From: Bacillota bacterium
GTDB lineage: Bacteria; Bacillota; Negativicutes; Sporomusales; CTSoil-080
Direction: 5' to 3'
NCBI GenBank assembly: GCA_017889625.1
Contig: JAGGAD010000005.1
Coordinates: 1-64,000 of the forward strand
DNA length: 64,000 nucleotides
Shown here: piece by piece, positions 35,258 to 44,206 of the stretch
Position numbering within the stretch: position 1 is the first letter of the stretch
Layout of the letters: every line of letters begins with the position of its first letter
The notes under the pieces: model-generated
Databases searched by the model: none
What the model saw: only the letters and a program-made list of their open reading frames with translations
What the model was told of the DNA's origin: nothing
Translations under genes and position numbers: made by a program

Positions 35258-35890
35258 CTATATTCCCACCCTTGGGCAAACCCCGCTCAACGGACACGCT
35301 AAGCAGCCAGGACTCTTGGCCTTACAAACTTTACGACCATGCCAAATTAACCAATGGTGAGCCGCCGACCAGTCTTGTTGCGGAATTGCCTGCATCAACT
35401 CAAATTCTACTTTTTCCGGAGTCAAACCATTAGCTAGGCCTAACCGCTTGGCTACCCGAAAAACATGAGTATCTACAGCAATAGCCGGAACATTAAAAAG
35501 TTGGCTTAATAATACATTTGCTGTTTTTCGTCCAACCCCCGGCAATTTTATCAATTGCGCAAAACTATCCGGTACGCTGCCGCCATATTCCTCACAAAGA
35601 ATGGCGCAGGTCTTAATCAGATTACTGGCTTTTGCACGATACAGGCCACAGTCTCGAATAAGTTCGGCCAACCGTTCTTCACCTAAAGCCAACATCTCGC
35701 CCGGGGTATTATATTTAGGAAACAGTCTGCCGGTAATCATATTCACTCTTACATCAGTACACTGTGCGGATAAAACTACCGCAACTAATAGTTCAAACGG
35801 CGATGAATATGTCAAGGCCGTAGTAGTGCCATGATAAGTTTCTGCTAATATTTGTAATATTTTTTGTTTCCGAGCATTGGTGTTCCGCAC
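35258..35890 (-). CDS. nth: Endonuclease III
   Basis: A base-excision repair DNA glycosylase and AP lyase for oxidised pyrimidines. The 210-residue enzyme has the helix-hairpin-helix LPGVGRKTANVLL with catalytic Lys122, Asp140 in VDTHVFR, and the four iron-sulfur cysteines at 189, 196, 199 and 205 (C-x6-C-x2-C-x5-C). The start is GTG, 6 bp after GGAGG. It follows the molybdopterin-binding gene by 18 bp and is probably cotranscribed. Confidence 0.96.
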   Translation of the reverse strand: MRNTNARKQKILQILAETYHGTTTALTYSSPFELLVAVVLSAQCTDVRVNMITGRLFPKYNTPGEMLALGEERLAELIRDCGLYRAKASNLIKTCAILCEEYGGSVPDSFAQLIKLPGVGRKTANVLLSQLFNVPAIAVDTHVFRVAKRLGLANGLTPEKVEFELMQAIPQQDWSAAHHWLIWHGRKVCKAKSPGCLACPLSGVCPRVGI

Positions 35891-35908
35891 TCCATGCCTC
35901 CATTTTGC

Positions 35909-36934
35909 TTATTTTCCAAAGGAGCATTGTGGATACCGGCAAGTTTCACACGCCATACAAAGACCGCCGTACCCCAGTTTCGCAATGTCAGTTTTAGTCA
36001 GTTTTTCTCCAATTAGTATACGTGGCAAAACCATATCCAACACCGTTATTTTCGAATACATTCCACATGCCGGCATCCCAATGACAGCCATGTCACCTAG
36101 GTAAGCCAGCATAAACATTGCACCAGGAAGCACTGGCGAACCATAAGTCACAACTTTAGCCCCGGTCGAACGGATGGCGGCGGCAGTAACATCATCAGGG
36201 TCTACCGACATGCCCCCGGTGGCAATAACAATATCTGCGCCTCTACGTTTAAATTCCATTATCGCCGCAACAATTTTTTCGCGATCATCAGGCTGAAATA
36301 CCGTGTCCATTACTTGAGCCCCATAAAGGTTCATTTTAGCGGCAATTACCGGAGCATATTTATCCTCAATCCGCCCATAAAACACTTCGTTCCCGGTTAT
36401 AACTACGCCAACAGCCTTATTCTCCAGCGGCTTAACACTTATAAGGCCCTGACTATTCCGCCCCAAGGCTTCAACAGCACTGACCGTAGCCTCCTCCACC
36501 ACTAGCGGCACAATTTTAACCCCGGCTACCAATTCTCCAGCCCTTACTACCCGGTTACTGTGCAAGGTCGACAAAACTGCATGTTCGACCAAATTAACCG
36601 CCTCCACAGCTTCGCGATTTATTTTTAAAAGACCATCAACCGCGGCCTTTATGTTAACCCGTCCTTCTTGCGCCGCTGTTAAAAAAACATTCTCACCAGC
36701 CACAGCTTCAGCCATCCGGCGGACAGCTTCATCTTCATGAAGCTGTCCTTCATGTAAATCAATTAGAAAAATATGTTCCTTCCCCATGTCTTTCAAATGC
36801 TGGATATCATCACTGCGAATAATATGGCCTTTTCTGAATACCGGTCCTTTATATTCACCAGGTATTATTTGGGTCATATCATGAGCTACTACCATACCAA
36901 CAGCGTCGTCCACCCGAACCTTCCGAATACTCAA
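35909..36934 (-). CDS. Molybdopterin-binding protein with Cys-rich tail
   Basis: A 341-residue protein with a MoeA/MogA-type domain (MoCF_biosynth, about 180-300; ITGNEVFYGR and ATGGMSVDPDDVT) preceded by an N-terminal domain about 170 residues long that resembles part of MoeA weakly. The C-terminus carries CMACETCRYPQC, four Cys that could bind metal. The likely start is TTG at 36934, after GGAGGTGG; a longer frame adds five residues. Such proteins occur in anaerobes and are of unknown role, possibly cofactor handling or binding. It precedes nth. Confidence 0.82.
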   Translation of the reverse strand: MSIRKVRVDDAVGMVVAHDMTQIIPGEYKGPVFRKGHIIRSDDIQHLKDMGKEHIFLIDLHEGQLHEDEAVRRMAEAVAGENVFLTAAQEGRVNIKAAVDGLLKINREAVEAVNLVEHAVLSTLHSNRVVRAGELVAGVKIVPLVVEEATVSAVEALGRNSQGLISVKPLENKAVGVVITGNEVFYGRIEDKYAPVIAAKMNLYGAQVMDTVFQPDDREKIVAAIMEFKRRGADIVIATGGMSVDPDDVTAAAIRSTGAKVVTYGSPVLPGAMFMLAYLGDMAVIGMPACGMYSKITVLDMVLPRILIGEKLTKTDIAKLGYGGLCMACETCRYPQCSFGK

Positions 36935-36996
36935 AACTCCACCTCCCATATATCACACGTAAAATTGCTAATAAGCAAGCCTTTAATCAGATTAAT

Positions 36997-37038
36997 CCGT
37001 TTTCTACCAGAAAAAAACCGTTTTCTGGTAGAAAACGG
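36997..37038 (-). terminator. Strong hairpin after the UPF0210 gene
   Basis: Perfect 18-bp stem (36997-37014 and 37021-37038) with a 6-nt loop. No long T-run follows on the minus strand; the stem carries four Ts at its end. It separates the UPF0210 gene from the molybdopterin-binding gene. Confidence 0.65.
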
Positions 37039-37089
37039 TAAACCATTTCTATTAGATTATAAGATATAAACCATTTACTGTAAAGCAAA

Positions 37090-38448
37090 CTAATTGGTCA
37101 AACTACGTATCGGTGCCGGAATACGTCCGCCCCGGGCAATAAAATCATCGGACTTAAATTTATTAACCTTTAGAATCGGACTATGTCCCAACAAACCGCC
37201 AAAGTTAACTTGATCGCCAACCTTTTTCCCCGGTACCGGAATAATTCTCACTGCCGTTGTTTTGTTGTTAATCATACCAATAGCCGCTTCGTCAGCAATT
37301 ATAGCGGAAATAGTCGCCGCTGAAGTGTCGCCAGGTACCGCAATCATATCTAAGCCAACCGAACAAACACAGGTCATTGCTTCTAATTTTTCCAAAGTCA
37401 GGCTGCCACACTCGACTGCGGCAATCATCCCGGCATCTTCACTAACTGGAATAAAGGCTCCACTCAACCCGCCAACAAAAGACGACGCCATCAAGCCGCC
37501 TTTTTTTACAGCATCATTTAGCAGGGCTAAAGCGGCTGTAGTTCCTGGTGCACCGCAGCTTTCAATCCCCATTTCTTCAAGAATATGGGCCACGCTGTCT
37601 CCTACCGCCGGAGTCGGCGCTAACGATAAATCAATAATGCCAAAGGGCACGCCTAATCGCCGCGAAGCTTCTTGCGCTACCAATTGTCCTACTCTGGTAA
37701 TTTTAAACGCTGTCCGCTTAATAGTTTCAGCTACCGCGCCAAAATTTTCTCCCTTGACATCTTCCAGGGCGCGCTTGACCACGCCAGGGCCGCTTACACC
37801 AACGTTAATGGTATTTTCAGCTTCACCAACACCATGGAAGGCTCCCGCCATAAACGGATTATCTTCAGGAACATTGGCAAACACGACTAGTTTAGCACAC
37901 CCCAACGCATCATGCTCAGCGGTAAGTTCAGCTGCCTTTTTAATAATTTCGCCCATTTCCCGTACACAATCCATATTTATGCCGGATTTAGTTGATGCCA
38001 AATTTACTGATGAGCAAACCCGCTCGGTTTTGGCCAACGCTTCAGGAATGGATGAAATTAGTATGCGGTCCCCCTTAGTAAAGCCCTTTTCCACCAAGGC
38101 AGAAAAACCGCCAATAAAATTAACCCCTACAGCCTTTGCAGCAGCATCCATGGCTTCAGCTACAGCCAAATAGTTATCTGTATGGCAGCTTTCCGCCGCA
38201 ATGGCGATGGGCGTTACTGATATTCGTTTATTGATAATCGGTATGCCGTACTCAGCTTCAATGTCTTCACCTGTCGCAACCAGATGTTCGGCAGTACGGG
38301 TTATTTTATCATAAATATTATTACAGAAGGTTTTAACATCCGGATTAGCACAATCTCGTAAACTAATCCCCATCGTAATAGTTCGCACGTCCAGTTTGTT
38401 TTCTTCAATCATTCTGTTGGTTTCAAGAATATCCTGAATTGATAACAT
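37090..38448 (-). CDS. PFL-like protein, UPF0210/DUF711
   Basis: A 452-residue protein related in fold to pyruvate formate-lyase, of unknown function, conserved in Firmicutes and archaea. Typical segments are [15 protein letters not shown]-like text near residue 20, [12 protein letters not shown], and the C-terminal [11 protein letters not shown]. There is no glycyl-radical loop, so no radical chemistry is expected. It follows the ACT-domain gene by 36 bp; this pair is conserved in many genomes, suggesting that the ACT protein regulates it. A 303-codon frame on the opposite strand is a shadow. Confidence 0.9.
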   Translation of the reverse strand: MLSIQDILETNRMIEENKLDVRTITMGISLRDCANPDVKTFCNNIYDKITRTAEHLVATGEDIEAEYGIPIINKRISVTPIAIAAESCHTDNYLAVAEAMDAAAKAVGVNFIGGFSALVEKGFTKGDRILISSIPEALAKTERVCSSVNLASTKSGINMDCVREMGEIIKKAAELTAEHDALGCAKLVVFANVPEDNPFMAGAFHGVGEAENTINVGVSGPGVVKRALEDVKGENFGAVAETIKRTAFKITRVGQLVAQEASRRLGVPFGIIDLSLAPTPAVGDSVAHILEEMGIESCGAPGTTAALALLNDAVKKGGLMASSFVGGLSGAFIPVSEDAGMIAAVECGSLTLEKLEAMTCVCSVGLDMIAVPGDTSAATISAIIADEAAIGMINNKTTAVRIIPVPGKKVGDQVNFGGLLGHSPILKVNKFKSDDFIARGGRIPAPIRSLTN

Positions 38449-38484
38449 TAAAAAACCCCTTTTGCAAAAGTTTTTACATCTAGC

Positions 38485-38754
38485 CTAAATACGGTGCATG
38501 ATATTAAAAATATCTTCATGCTGAGCTTTAACATCTACGCCGAGATTTTGACCTTCATCTTTTAATAACTGTTGAAATTCTTTGAGTTGTATTGAGGCAC
38601 TCTTCATATCAGCAATCATTACCATGTTAAAAAAACCGTTCATGATATTTTGATTAATATCAAGGATATTAATCTTATGCTCAGCCAATATTGTACTTAT
38701 ACGAGCAACAATGCCAACCCGGTCTTGTCCAATTATTGAAATGACGATTTTCAT
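38485..38754 (-). CDS. ACT domain protein, UPF0237 family
   Basis: An 89-residue protein made of one ACT domain (VISIIGQDRVGIVARISTIL at the N-terminus), which usually binds amino acids. It is likely a small regulatory partner of the UPF0210 protein encoded downstream. The ATG at 38754 has GGAG 10 bp upstream; two GTG codons further upstream are too close to the same site. Confidence 0.9.
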   Translation of the reverse strand: MKIVISIIGQDRVGIVARISTILAEHKINILDINQNIMNGFFNMVMIADMKSASIQLKEFQQLLKDEGQNLGVDVKAQHEDIFNIMHRI

Positions 38755-38953
38755 GCACACCACGCTCCGCTTATTGTTTTAATTATTTTATTGCAACATC
38801 AGCTACCACTTTCGCTATGTTGAATAATATTATATCGCATTTACCCGAAAAGCCAATAGTAAATACGAATATTTTTACAGATAATCCAACATAATCCTGA
38901 ATATAAATACAAAACACTTCATAGTCCGTGAACGAACTACATCTATAAAACAA

Positions 38954-38975
38954 AATGCCCGCTTTGGCGGGCATT
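38954..38975 (-). terminator. Rho-independent terminator of uraA
   Basis: 9-bp GC-rich perfect stem AATGCCCGC (38954-38962) and GCGGGCATT (38967-38975) with a 4-nt loop, followed by TTGTTTT on the minus strand. Confidence 0.85.
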
Positions 38976-38995
38976 AATTCATCCTATAAAAATGT

Positions 38996-40330
38996 TTACT
39001 TGGTTCCTTCTTCTGCAACATGGATTCCAGGCGCACTTGTATCCCGGCTCGTCCACCCCAGAACATCAAAACACTCAAATACCAGACTAAAGATAATAGC
39101 TATAACCGTTCCCAGTGCCATTCCTTTTAATTCAATCGTTCCTACCTTTATTGCCGCACCACTAATACCACTCACCAAAACTAACGAAGTCAATACCAAA
39201 TTCTTGGCTTTAGTATAATCTACCCGTTTTTCAATCAGCATTCTAATCCCAGCTACGGCAATTACACCAAACAACAAAATGGACACGCCGCCCATAACCG
39301 GAACCGGAATACTACGAATAAGTGCGGCAAATTTACCGATGAATGATACTACAACCGCTATAATCGCGGCTCCGCCAATTACCCATACACTAAACACTTT
39401 TGTAATCGCCATAACGCCAATATTTTCACCATAGGTAGTATTAGGAGTAGCCCCAACAAACCCCGATAAAATGTTTGATATCCCATCCCCTAACAGCGAC
39501 TGGTCAAGACCAGGTTCTTTAAGCAGATCTTTACCGACAATATTTCCTGTCACTACTAGGTGACCAATATGTTCCGCCAGTACTACTAACGCAGCTGGCA
39601 TAATCATCAATATTGCCTGGAGATTAAATACGGGGCTGTATATTTCCGGCATTTCAAACCAACCTGCGCGTACAACACTGCCTAGATCAACAATCCCCAT
39701 ATAAAGGGATAACAAATAACCGGCAACAACACCAATAAGGATCGGAATAATTGAAAGAAACCCGCGAAAAAGTACTGACCCCAAAATGGTCACTAACAGG
39801 GTAAACATTGAAACTATAACGGCTTGTCCAGCGGTAATTGCCGACGCATCCGTAAACGTAGTTCCCGTCAATCCAGCCATATTTGTTGCTGTCGGCACAA
39901 GTTCAAGACCAATAACCGCTACTATAGCCCCCATCGCCGCGGGTGGGAAAATCACATCAATCCACCGAACTCCCACAATCCGAACTATGAATGAAACAAT
40001 TACAAAAAATAAACCAAATATTATAAATCCACCCTGAGCCGCGGCGTAACCGCCGAGTTCAGGCACCGCCATTACTGCAAACACTGGCGCAAGAAATGCA
40101 AAACTAGATCCTAAATAAGCAGGAATCTTTCCTTTTGCAAAAAACAGATAAATAAGGGTACCAATACCATTCATAAACAATGAGGTTGCGGGATTTACCT
40201 TAAACAAAAAAGGTACCAGCACCGTAGAACCAAACATCGCAAATAAGTGCTGAATGCTAAGCGGCAACGTCTGCGCGATTGGCAATCGTTCTTCAACTTT
40301 GACAATTCGTCTTTCCATTTCTAAATCCAC
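38996..40330 (-). CDS. uraA: Uracil/xanthine permease, uracil type
   Basis: A 444-residue NCS2 transporter with 12-14 predicted membrane segments, for proton-coupled uptake of uracil. It shows the NCS2 signature (VGATPNTTYGENIG, residues about 280-293) and a Glu in the VLAEHIGHL segment, both typical of UraA/PyrP proteins rather than xanthine carriers. It is monocistronic with a structured leader upstream. Confidence 0.93.
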   Translation of the reverse strand: MDLEMERRIVKVEERLPIAQTLPLSIQHLFAMFGSTVLVPFLFKVNPATSLFMNGIGTLIYLFFAKGKIPAYLGSSFAFLAPVFAVMAVPELGGYAAAQGGFIIFGLFFVIVSFIVRIVGVRWIDVIFPPAAMGAIVAVIGLELVPTATNMAGLTGTTFTDASAITAGQAVIVSMFTLLVTILGSVLFRGFLSIIPILIGVVAGYLLSLYMGIVDLGSVVRAGWFEMPEIYSPVFNLQAILMIMPAALVVLAEHIGHLVVTGNIVGKDLLKEPGLDQSLLGDGISNILSGFVGATPNTTYGENIGVMAITKVFSVWVIGGAAIIAVVVSFIGKFAALIRSIPVPVMGGVSILLFGVIAVAGIRMLIEKRVDYTKAKNLVLTSLVLVSGISGAAIKVGTIELKGMALGTVIAIIFSLVFECFDVLGWTSRDTSAPGIHVAEEGTK

Positions 40331-40379
40331 ACCTTTTAAATTTTTTACGGCTCCATTAATGAAAACTGCATAAAAATAA

Positions 40380-40442
40380 GCCCCTACTGCCGCCTGTCTG
40401 CATCGTTGAGACAGGTTACCAGTGCCCCTTCAATGGTAAACC
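40380..40442 (-). promoter_or_regulatory. Structured leader of uraA
   Basis: Between the promoter region and the start codon of uraA (40330) the minus strand folds into a hairpin TTACCA/TGGTAA (40434-40439 and 40416-40421) followed by a 7-bp perfect hairpin CCTGTCT/AGACAGG (40409-40415 and 40393-40399, 9-nt loop). GGGGC occurs twice, in the first loop (40424-40428) and just downstream (40380-40384). It does not match the PyrR-binding or purine riboswitch consensus that I know. A regulatory role is inferred from structure only. Confidence 0.4.
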
Positions 40443-40552
40443 AGTTATTAATTCGTAATTATTCGAAAAAGTCCTGCCCACTGTGGCATTTTTTTGTCTT
40501 TTTATGACTAATAATTCTATTAATCCCCATTTATCATCAAATAAAGCGCCCC

Positions 40553-40581
40553 TTGCAACTTTAATAGTATTTTGGTAGTAT
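40553..40581 (+). promoter_or_regulatory. Sigma-A promoter of the DUF896 gene
   Basis: TTGCAA (40553-40558), a 17-bp spacer and TAGTAT (40576-40581) lie 30 bp upstream of the DUF896 start. Confidence 0.55.
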
Positions 40582-40610
40582 TTCTACATAGCATTAATGA
40601 GGTGATAATA

Positions 40611-40817
40611 ATGACTCCTGAACAAATTTCTCGAATCAATGAACTGGCCCGCAAGAGTCGGGATAATATGCTGACCGAGGCCGAAAAAATCGAACAGTCC
40701 CAACTACGCCGAGCATATATTGATACCATTAAAAGCCAAATTAAGCATGTCTTTGATGGTGCCAAGGAAAACGCCCATGACCATGATTGCAATTGCGGCT
40801 GTAATCATAATCACTAG
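40611..40817 (+). CDS. DUF896 family protein
   Basis: A 68-residue protein of the YnzC/DUF896 family, a small three-helix cytoplasmic protein of unknown role (a B. subtilis member is linked to the SOS response). It shows INELARKSRDNMLTEAEKIEQ and a conserved RRAYID. The C-terminus is unusual: HDHDCNCGCNHNH-type His/Cys cluster that could bind metal. The start ATG 40611 has GAGGTG upstream; the frame is open 13 codons before it without a better site. Confidence 0.88.
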   Translation: MTPEQISRINELARKSRDNMLTEAEKIEQSQLRRAYIDTIKSQIKHVFDGAKENAHDHDCNCGCNHNH

Positions 40818-40880
40818 ACAAATATTTTTCCAGAAAAAGGTTAAGCGAAGTTAATTTAATTAAGTCTATATTACATTGAT

Positions 40881-40911
40881 AAAACGAGGGGCTATAATAG
40901 TCCCTCGTTTT
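40881..40911. terminator. Convergent terminator between DUF896 and DUF1540 genes
   Basis: 10-bp perfect stem (40881-40890 and 40902-40911) with A and T tracts at its ends, so it works on both strands. It overlaps the DUF1540 stop codon. Confidence 0.8.
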
Positions 40912-41299
40912 ATCTTACTTTAAAGGTTTGACAATCTGTATCACTAGCTTTTGATACATTAAGTCCATTAACCTCAATGGCAGAGGCTTGGCAATGGTTT
41001 CCCTGCTGCCAAAATGTACAGTTTGCAACATAACATTCTACTTGTGGTGTAATCTGGGTCCCATCCATAAATGGCGCTTTAATCGTTCCACCGATGTTGG
41101 CATTATGCAATGCGCCTACATAATCACCAACGTCGTCACCTAGATGAAACGATTTACACTGAGTATCGGACACTGCTTTTGTTGTTCCGGCTTGTTCATT
41201 GTTGTACACGCTAATTTCTTCAGCCATACATTGATTGCCTGACATCCAATGGGTACATTTGTCTACTGTGCATTTTACACGCGGATTATCTTTCGCCAT
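40910..41299 (-). CDS. DUF1540 protein with two copies of the domain
   Basis: A 129-residue cytoplasmic protein with two DUF1540 units, VKCTVDKCTHWMSGNQCMA (about 9-45) and VECYVANCTFWQQGNHCQA (about 86-125), each with three spaced Cys plus a later Cys. The Cys pattern suggests zinc or another metal. The function is unknown; family members are common in Clostridia and spore formers. Confidence 0.87.
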   Translation of the reverse strand: MAKDNPRVKCTVDKCTHWMSGNQCMAEEISVYNNEQAGTTKAVSDTQCKSFHLGDDVGDYVGALHNANIGGTIKAPFMDGTQITPQVECYVANCTFWQQGNHCQASAIEVNGLNVSKASDTDCQTFKVR

Positions 41300-41353
41300 A
41301 ATTTATCCCCTTTGTTATATATTCTTAGTCTATTATGCCGCAGGATTATATTT

Positions 41354-41584
41354 TTAAACCGCAACTAAATCCCAGGCTACCCGCATGTCATAACTGCAAT
41401 TAGGACAAAAAAACAGATGCACACAACAGGTCGTTTTTTCATGAAAAAGGTCATTATCCATGTACGGGCTATACGGGCCAAAATAATTTTCTAAAACTCC
41501 GCCATCTGTAAGTAAACTGCCACACTGCGGGCACTCCACATAATAATCTCGCATACAATTACAGATCGGACATACTTTTTCCAC
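41354..41584 (-). CDS. Small zinc-ribbon protein
   Basis: A 76-residue protein with three Cys pairs: CPICNC, CPQC and CCVHLFFCPNC. It has a GPYSPYMD segment in the middle. The arrangement suggests one or two zinc-binding knuckles. I do not recognise a named family. The likely start is GTG at 41584, about 10 bp after GGAGG; TTG at 41605 is possible. Confidence 0.6.
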   Translation of the reverse strand: MEKVCPICNCMRDYYVECPQCGSLLTDGGVLENYFGPYSPYMDNDLFHEKTTCCVHLFFCPNCSYDMRVAWDLVAV

Positions 41585-41687
41585 TATTGAACAGCCTCCT
41601 GTCAATTACTTTAGTAAATGTTTTACTCCATCTAGCATAAGATACATTACAGAAGAACTTTACTTGTTTCACAAGGAGGTGAAACTT

Positions 41688-44078
41688 ATGAAGTTAAAAC
41701 TTTATTATCGTTCTAGTGCTCAAAAACTACTTATCTTATCAACGCTTGGCTTATTTACGTTTATTATTTTTACCGGTCTAACTTCAGTTGAGCTTAGCAC
41801 GCCTTATTTAGTAATTTTTCACGGTTTGTTTGAAATTGGCAGTATTATTTTAGGTTTTGTAACCTTTTTCATCGGCTGGTACGGAGCCAACTCCCAGAAT
41901 CATTCCCGGATCACTGCTATTAGCCTTATTATCCTTAGCGCAACGATCCTCGAATTAGTACACATGTTATTTTATACCGGATTACTCAGCTTAAATTCAG
42001 CAGGCGAACACGTCTGGATAACGACCTGGATATTTTCCCGTCTTATTTGGTCCTCTGGCCTGCTTTTTGCTATAACGTTGCCAACAGTGAATACTAATAC
42101 GAATAATGCGCTCTTATCTAAACAAGCCTTATTTTACTGCACGCTTATCGCCTTAATCGGACTTGTGACTAATATTGTCATGAATTATAATTTGTGGCCA
42201 AATATAATTATTTCAACTTTTAATCATCCTTTAGCCATATATTTACAGTATGCCGCTTGTCTGATTGATTTTATGGCCTTATTTATTCTGCGCGATCATT
42301 CTGATACTAATACGAGCAATCTCTTGCCAGCTACTTTGTTGTTTTCGCTGTTGACGGACTTATGTTTTTCTTTAGGCCTCCATACTCCCTACAGTATAAA
42401 TTTTGCTGGTCACTTTTTTAAATTACTGGCTGATTTTTTTATGCTAAAGTATGTCTATATTTTAGTTATCGGTCACTCTAAAAATGAAATTGTCAAATTA
42501 AGAAAAGAGACCGCTGAGCTTACGAATAAAAACATCCAACTGTCTAATGATTTCGAGCAACAACGTGATTTATTTGAAGATACGCTCGCCAAAGTTGGCA
42601 TGATTATCTCTTCCCAGCTTAATGTCGATGAAACTATCGAAGCCATCGCCGATATGATCGCCGATACAATGAATGCCAGGCAAAGCATTATTGCTTTATT
42701 TAACAATGATCATTCTGTACTGCAGGTGGCATTTGCCTATGGTATCAATACTCCACCCGACCAAATTCCGCTGCAAAATAGTCTTGCCGGGCAAGCTTGT
42801 CTTGACAAGACCATTCATCAAATTGATGATACTTCACTCCACCCTGATATGTTCAAGCCAGTACTGGTTTTTTCTAATATCCGTTCGATGATTTGTGCCC
42901 CTTTGGTTAAAGACCACGAGGTCTTCGGGATTATCGAAGCTTATTCGAGTCAAAAAGGCGCTTTCAATGAGCGGGATGCTTTGCTGCTAAAAGCGTTAGC
43001 TCATCACGCCAGTGCCGCGATAACCAGCGCTAAGTTATTCGAGCAAACCAAGATGCGGCTTAGCGAAGAACAATTTCTGTACCAAATAGCTCAATTTTCC
43101 GCCGCGACCAGTGATATTGATACGATTTTAGAGAAAAGTACCCATCACGCGGTTACAGCGTTAGGTGCTGATATTGGAATAGGTTTTTTAGCTACCGACG
43201 AGATCAATTATTTTCTAAATTATAAAGTTTCTGTAGGTTTAAGCTCAGCCCCCGAAAGTTTTGAGTTAACAGCTTATCCTGAGTTAGCCGGTTTAGTAAA
43301 ACGCTTAGTGCCAACAGTCACTTCCGTAGATGTTTACCCGCCGCTTAAAGATATTTATCCAAAATGCATTGGTAGCACTCCCGGCATGATTATGGTTTTA
43401 CCGTTACCTGTTGATCATCGTCCTTTAGGACTAATAATTCTTGGCTGGCGCCGTTTTGCTAGTTTTGAACAGTTGGAGCGGCATTCGTTTGCTGCGCTTA
43501 TGGCACAACAAATAGCCTTAGGTCTGGAAAAGGCTAATCTTGATAATCAAGTCAAAGCAATGGCTCTCTCCGACAGTTTAACCGGTCTCGCCAACCGAAG
43601 AAATTTTGATATGTTTCTTAAAACCGAGCTCAGACGGGCAGCAGCCCTTAAACGTCCGCTCAGTCTTATTATGCTTGATTTGGATAAATTCAAAGTTTAC
43701 AACGACACTTACGGTCACCCGATTGGCGATGAACTGCTCAATCGATTGGGAAAAATTATTCAACAAGCCGTACGCGGGATTGATTTGCCAGCCCGCTATG
43801 GCGGCGAAGAATTTTCGATCATTTTGCCGGAATGTACCAAGGCTGATGCCATTTGTATTTCCGAAAAAATTCGTCAAACTATAGAAATTAGCGCCTTTCC
43901 CGATAATATTGGCACTTTTACTGCACGTATTACCGCCAGTATCGGTGTCGCAACTTATGATCCAGCCACAAACGCCCAAGTGCCTGACAACGTTAATTTT
44001 ATCGCTATGGCTGATTGCGCCCTATATCAAGCTAAAAACCAAGGCCGAAACCAAGTCTGTACCGCCCCAATAATTTAG
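41688..44078 (+). CDS. Membrane GAF-GGDEF diguanylate cyclase
   Basis: A 796-residue protein that makes c-di-GMP. The N-terminus has about seven hydrophobic segments (about 10-265) resembling the MASE3 sensor domain, then a coiled-coil linker, two GAF-type domains (about 300-440 and 465-610), and a C-terminal GGDEF domain with the active-site GGEEF at about 705. RGID five residues before it is a classical inhibitory I-site, so product feedback is likely. The ATG at 41688 has AAGGAGG 8 bp upstream. A terminator follows the gene. Confidence 0.9.
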   Translation: MKLKLYYRSSAQKLLILSTLGLFTFIIFTGLTSVELSTPYLVIFHGLFEIGSIILGFVTFFIGWYGANSQNHSRITAISLIILSATILELVHMLFYTGLLSLNSAGEHVWITTWIFSRLIWSSGLLFAITLPTVNTNTNNALLSKQALFYCTLIALIGLVTNIVMNYNLWPNIIISTFNHPLAIYLQYAACLIDFMALFILRDHSDTNTSNLLPATLLFSLLTDLCFSLGLHTPYSINFAGHFFKLLADFFMLKYVYILVIGHSKNEIVKLRKETAELTNKNIQLSNDFEQQRDLFEDTLAKVGMIISSQLNVDETIEAIADMIADTMNARQSIIALFNNDHSVLQVAFAYGINTPPDQIPLQNSLAGQACLDKTIHQIDDTSLHPDMFKPVLVFSNIRSMICAPLVKDHEVFGIIEAYSSQKGAFNERDALLLKALAHHASAAITSAKLFEQTKMRLSEEQFLYQIAQFSAATSDIDTILEKSTHHAVTALGADIGIGFLATDEINYFLNYKVSVGLSSAPESFELTAYPELAGLVKRLVPTVTSVDVYPPLKDIYPKCIGSTPGMIMVLPLPVDHRPLGLIILGWRRFASFEQLERHSFAALMAQQIALGLEKANLDNQVKAMALSDSLTGLANRRNFDMFLKTELRRAAALKRPLSLIMLDLDKFKVYNDTYGHPIGDELLNRLGKIIQQAVRGIDLPARYGGEEFSIILPECTKADAICISEKIRQTIEISAFPDNIGTFTARITASIGVATYDPATNAQVPDNVNFIAMADCALYQAKNQGRNQVCTAPII

Positions 44079-44087
44079 AATCAATTA

Positions 44088-44125
44088 CCGGAGTTGGGAT
44101 AGTTATCCAAACTCCGGATTTTTTT
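44088..44125 (+). terminator. Rho-independent terminator of the diguanylate cyclase
   Basis: CCGGAGTT and AACTCCGG arms with an inner GGAT/ATCC pairing (44088-44117), followed by seven Ts. Confidence 0.85.
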
Positions 44126-44206
44126 CAATTAATAAAGGAAACTTATAAAGATGGACAAAATAATATACGAATACATACAAAATAGATATTACAAAGAGGT
44201 GTTTAT

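Noticed and set aside
37262-38173. 303-codon plus-strand frame
   Set aside because: It is wholly antisense to the UPF0210 gene, whose protein is clearly recognisable; long antisense frames arise here from codon usage.
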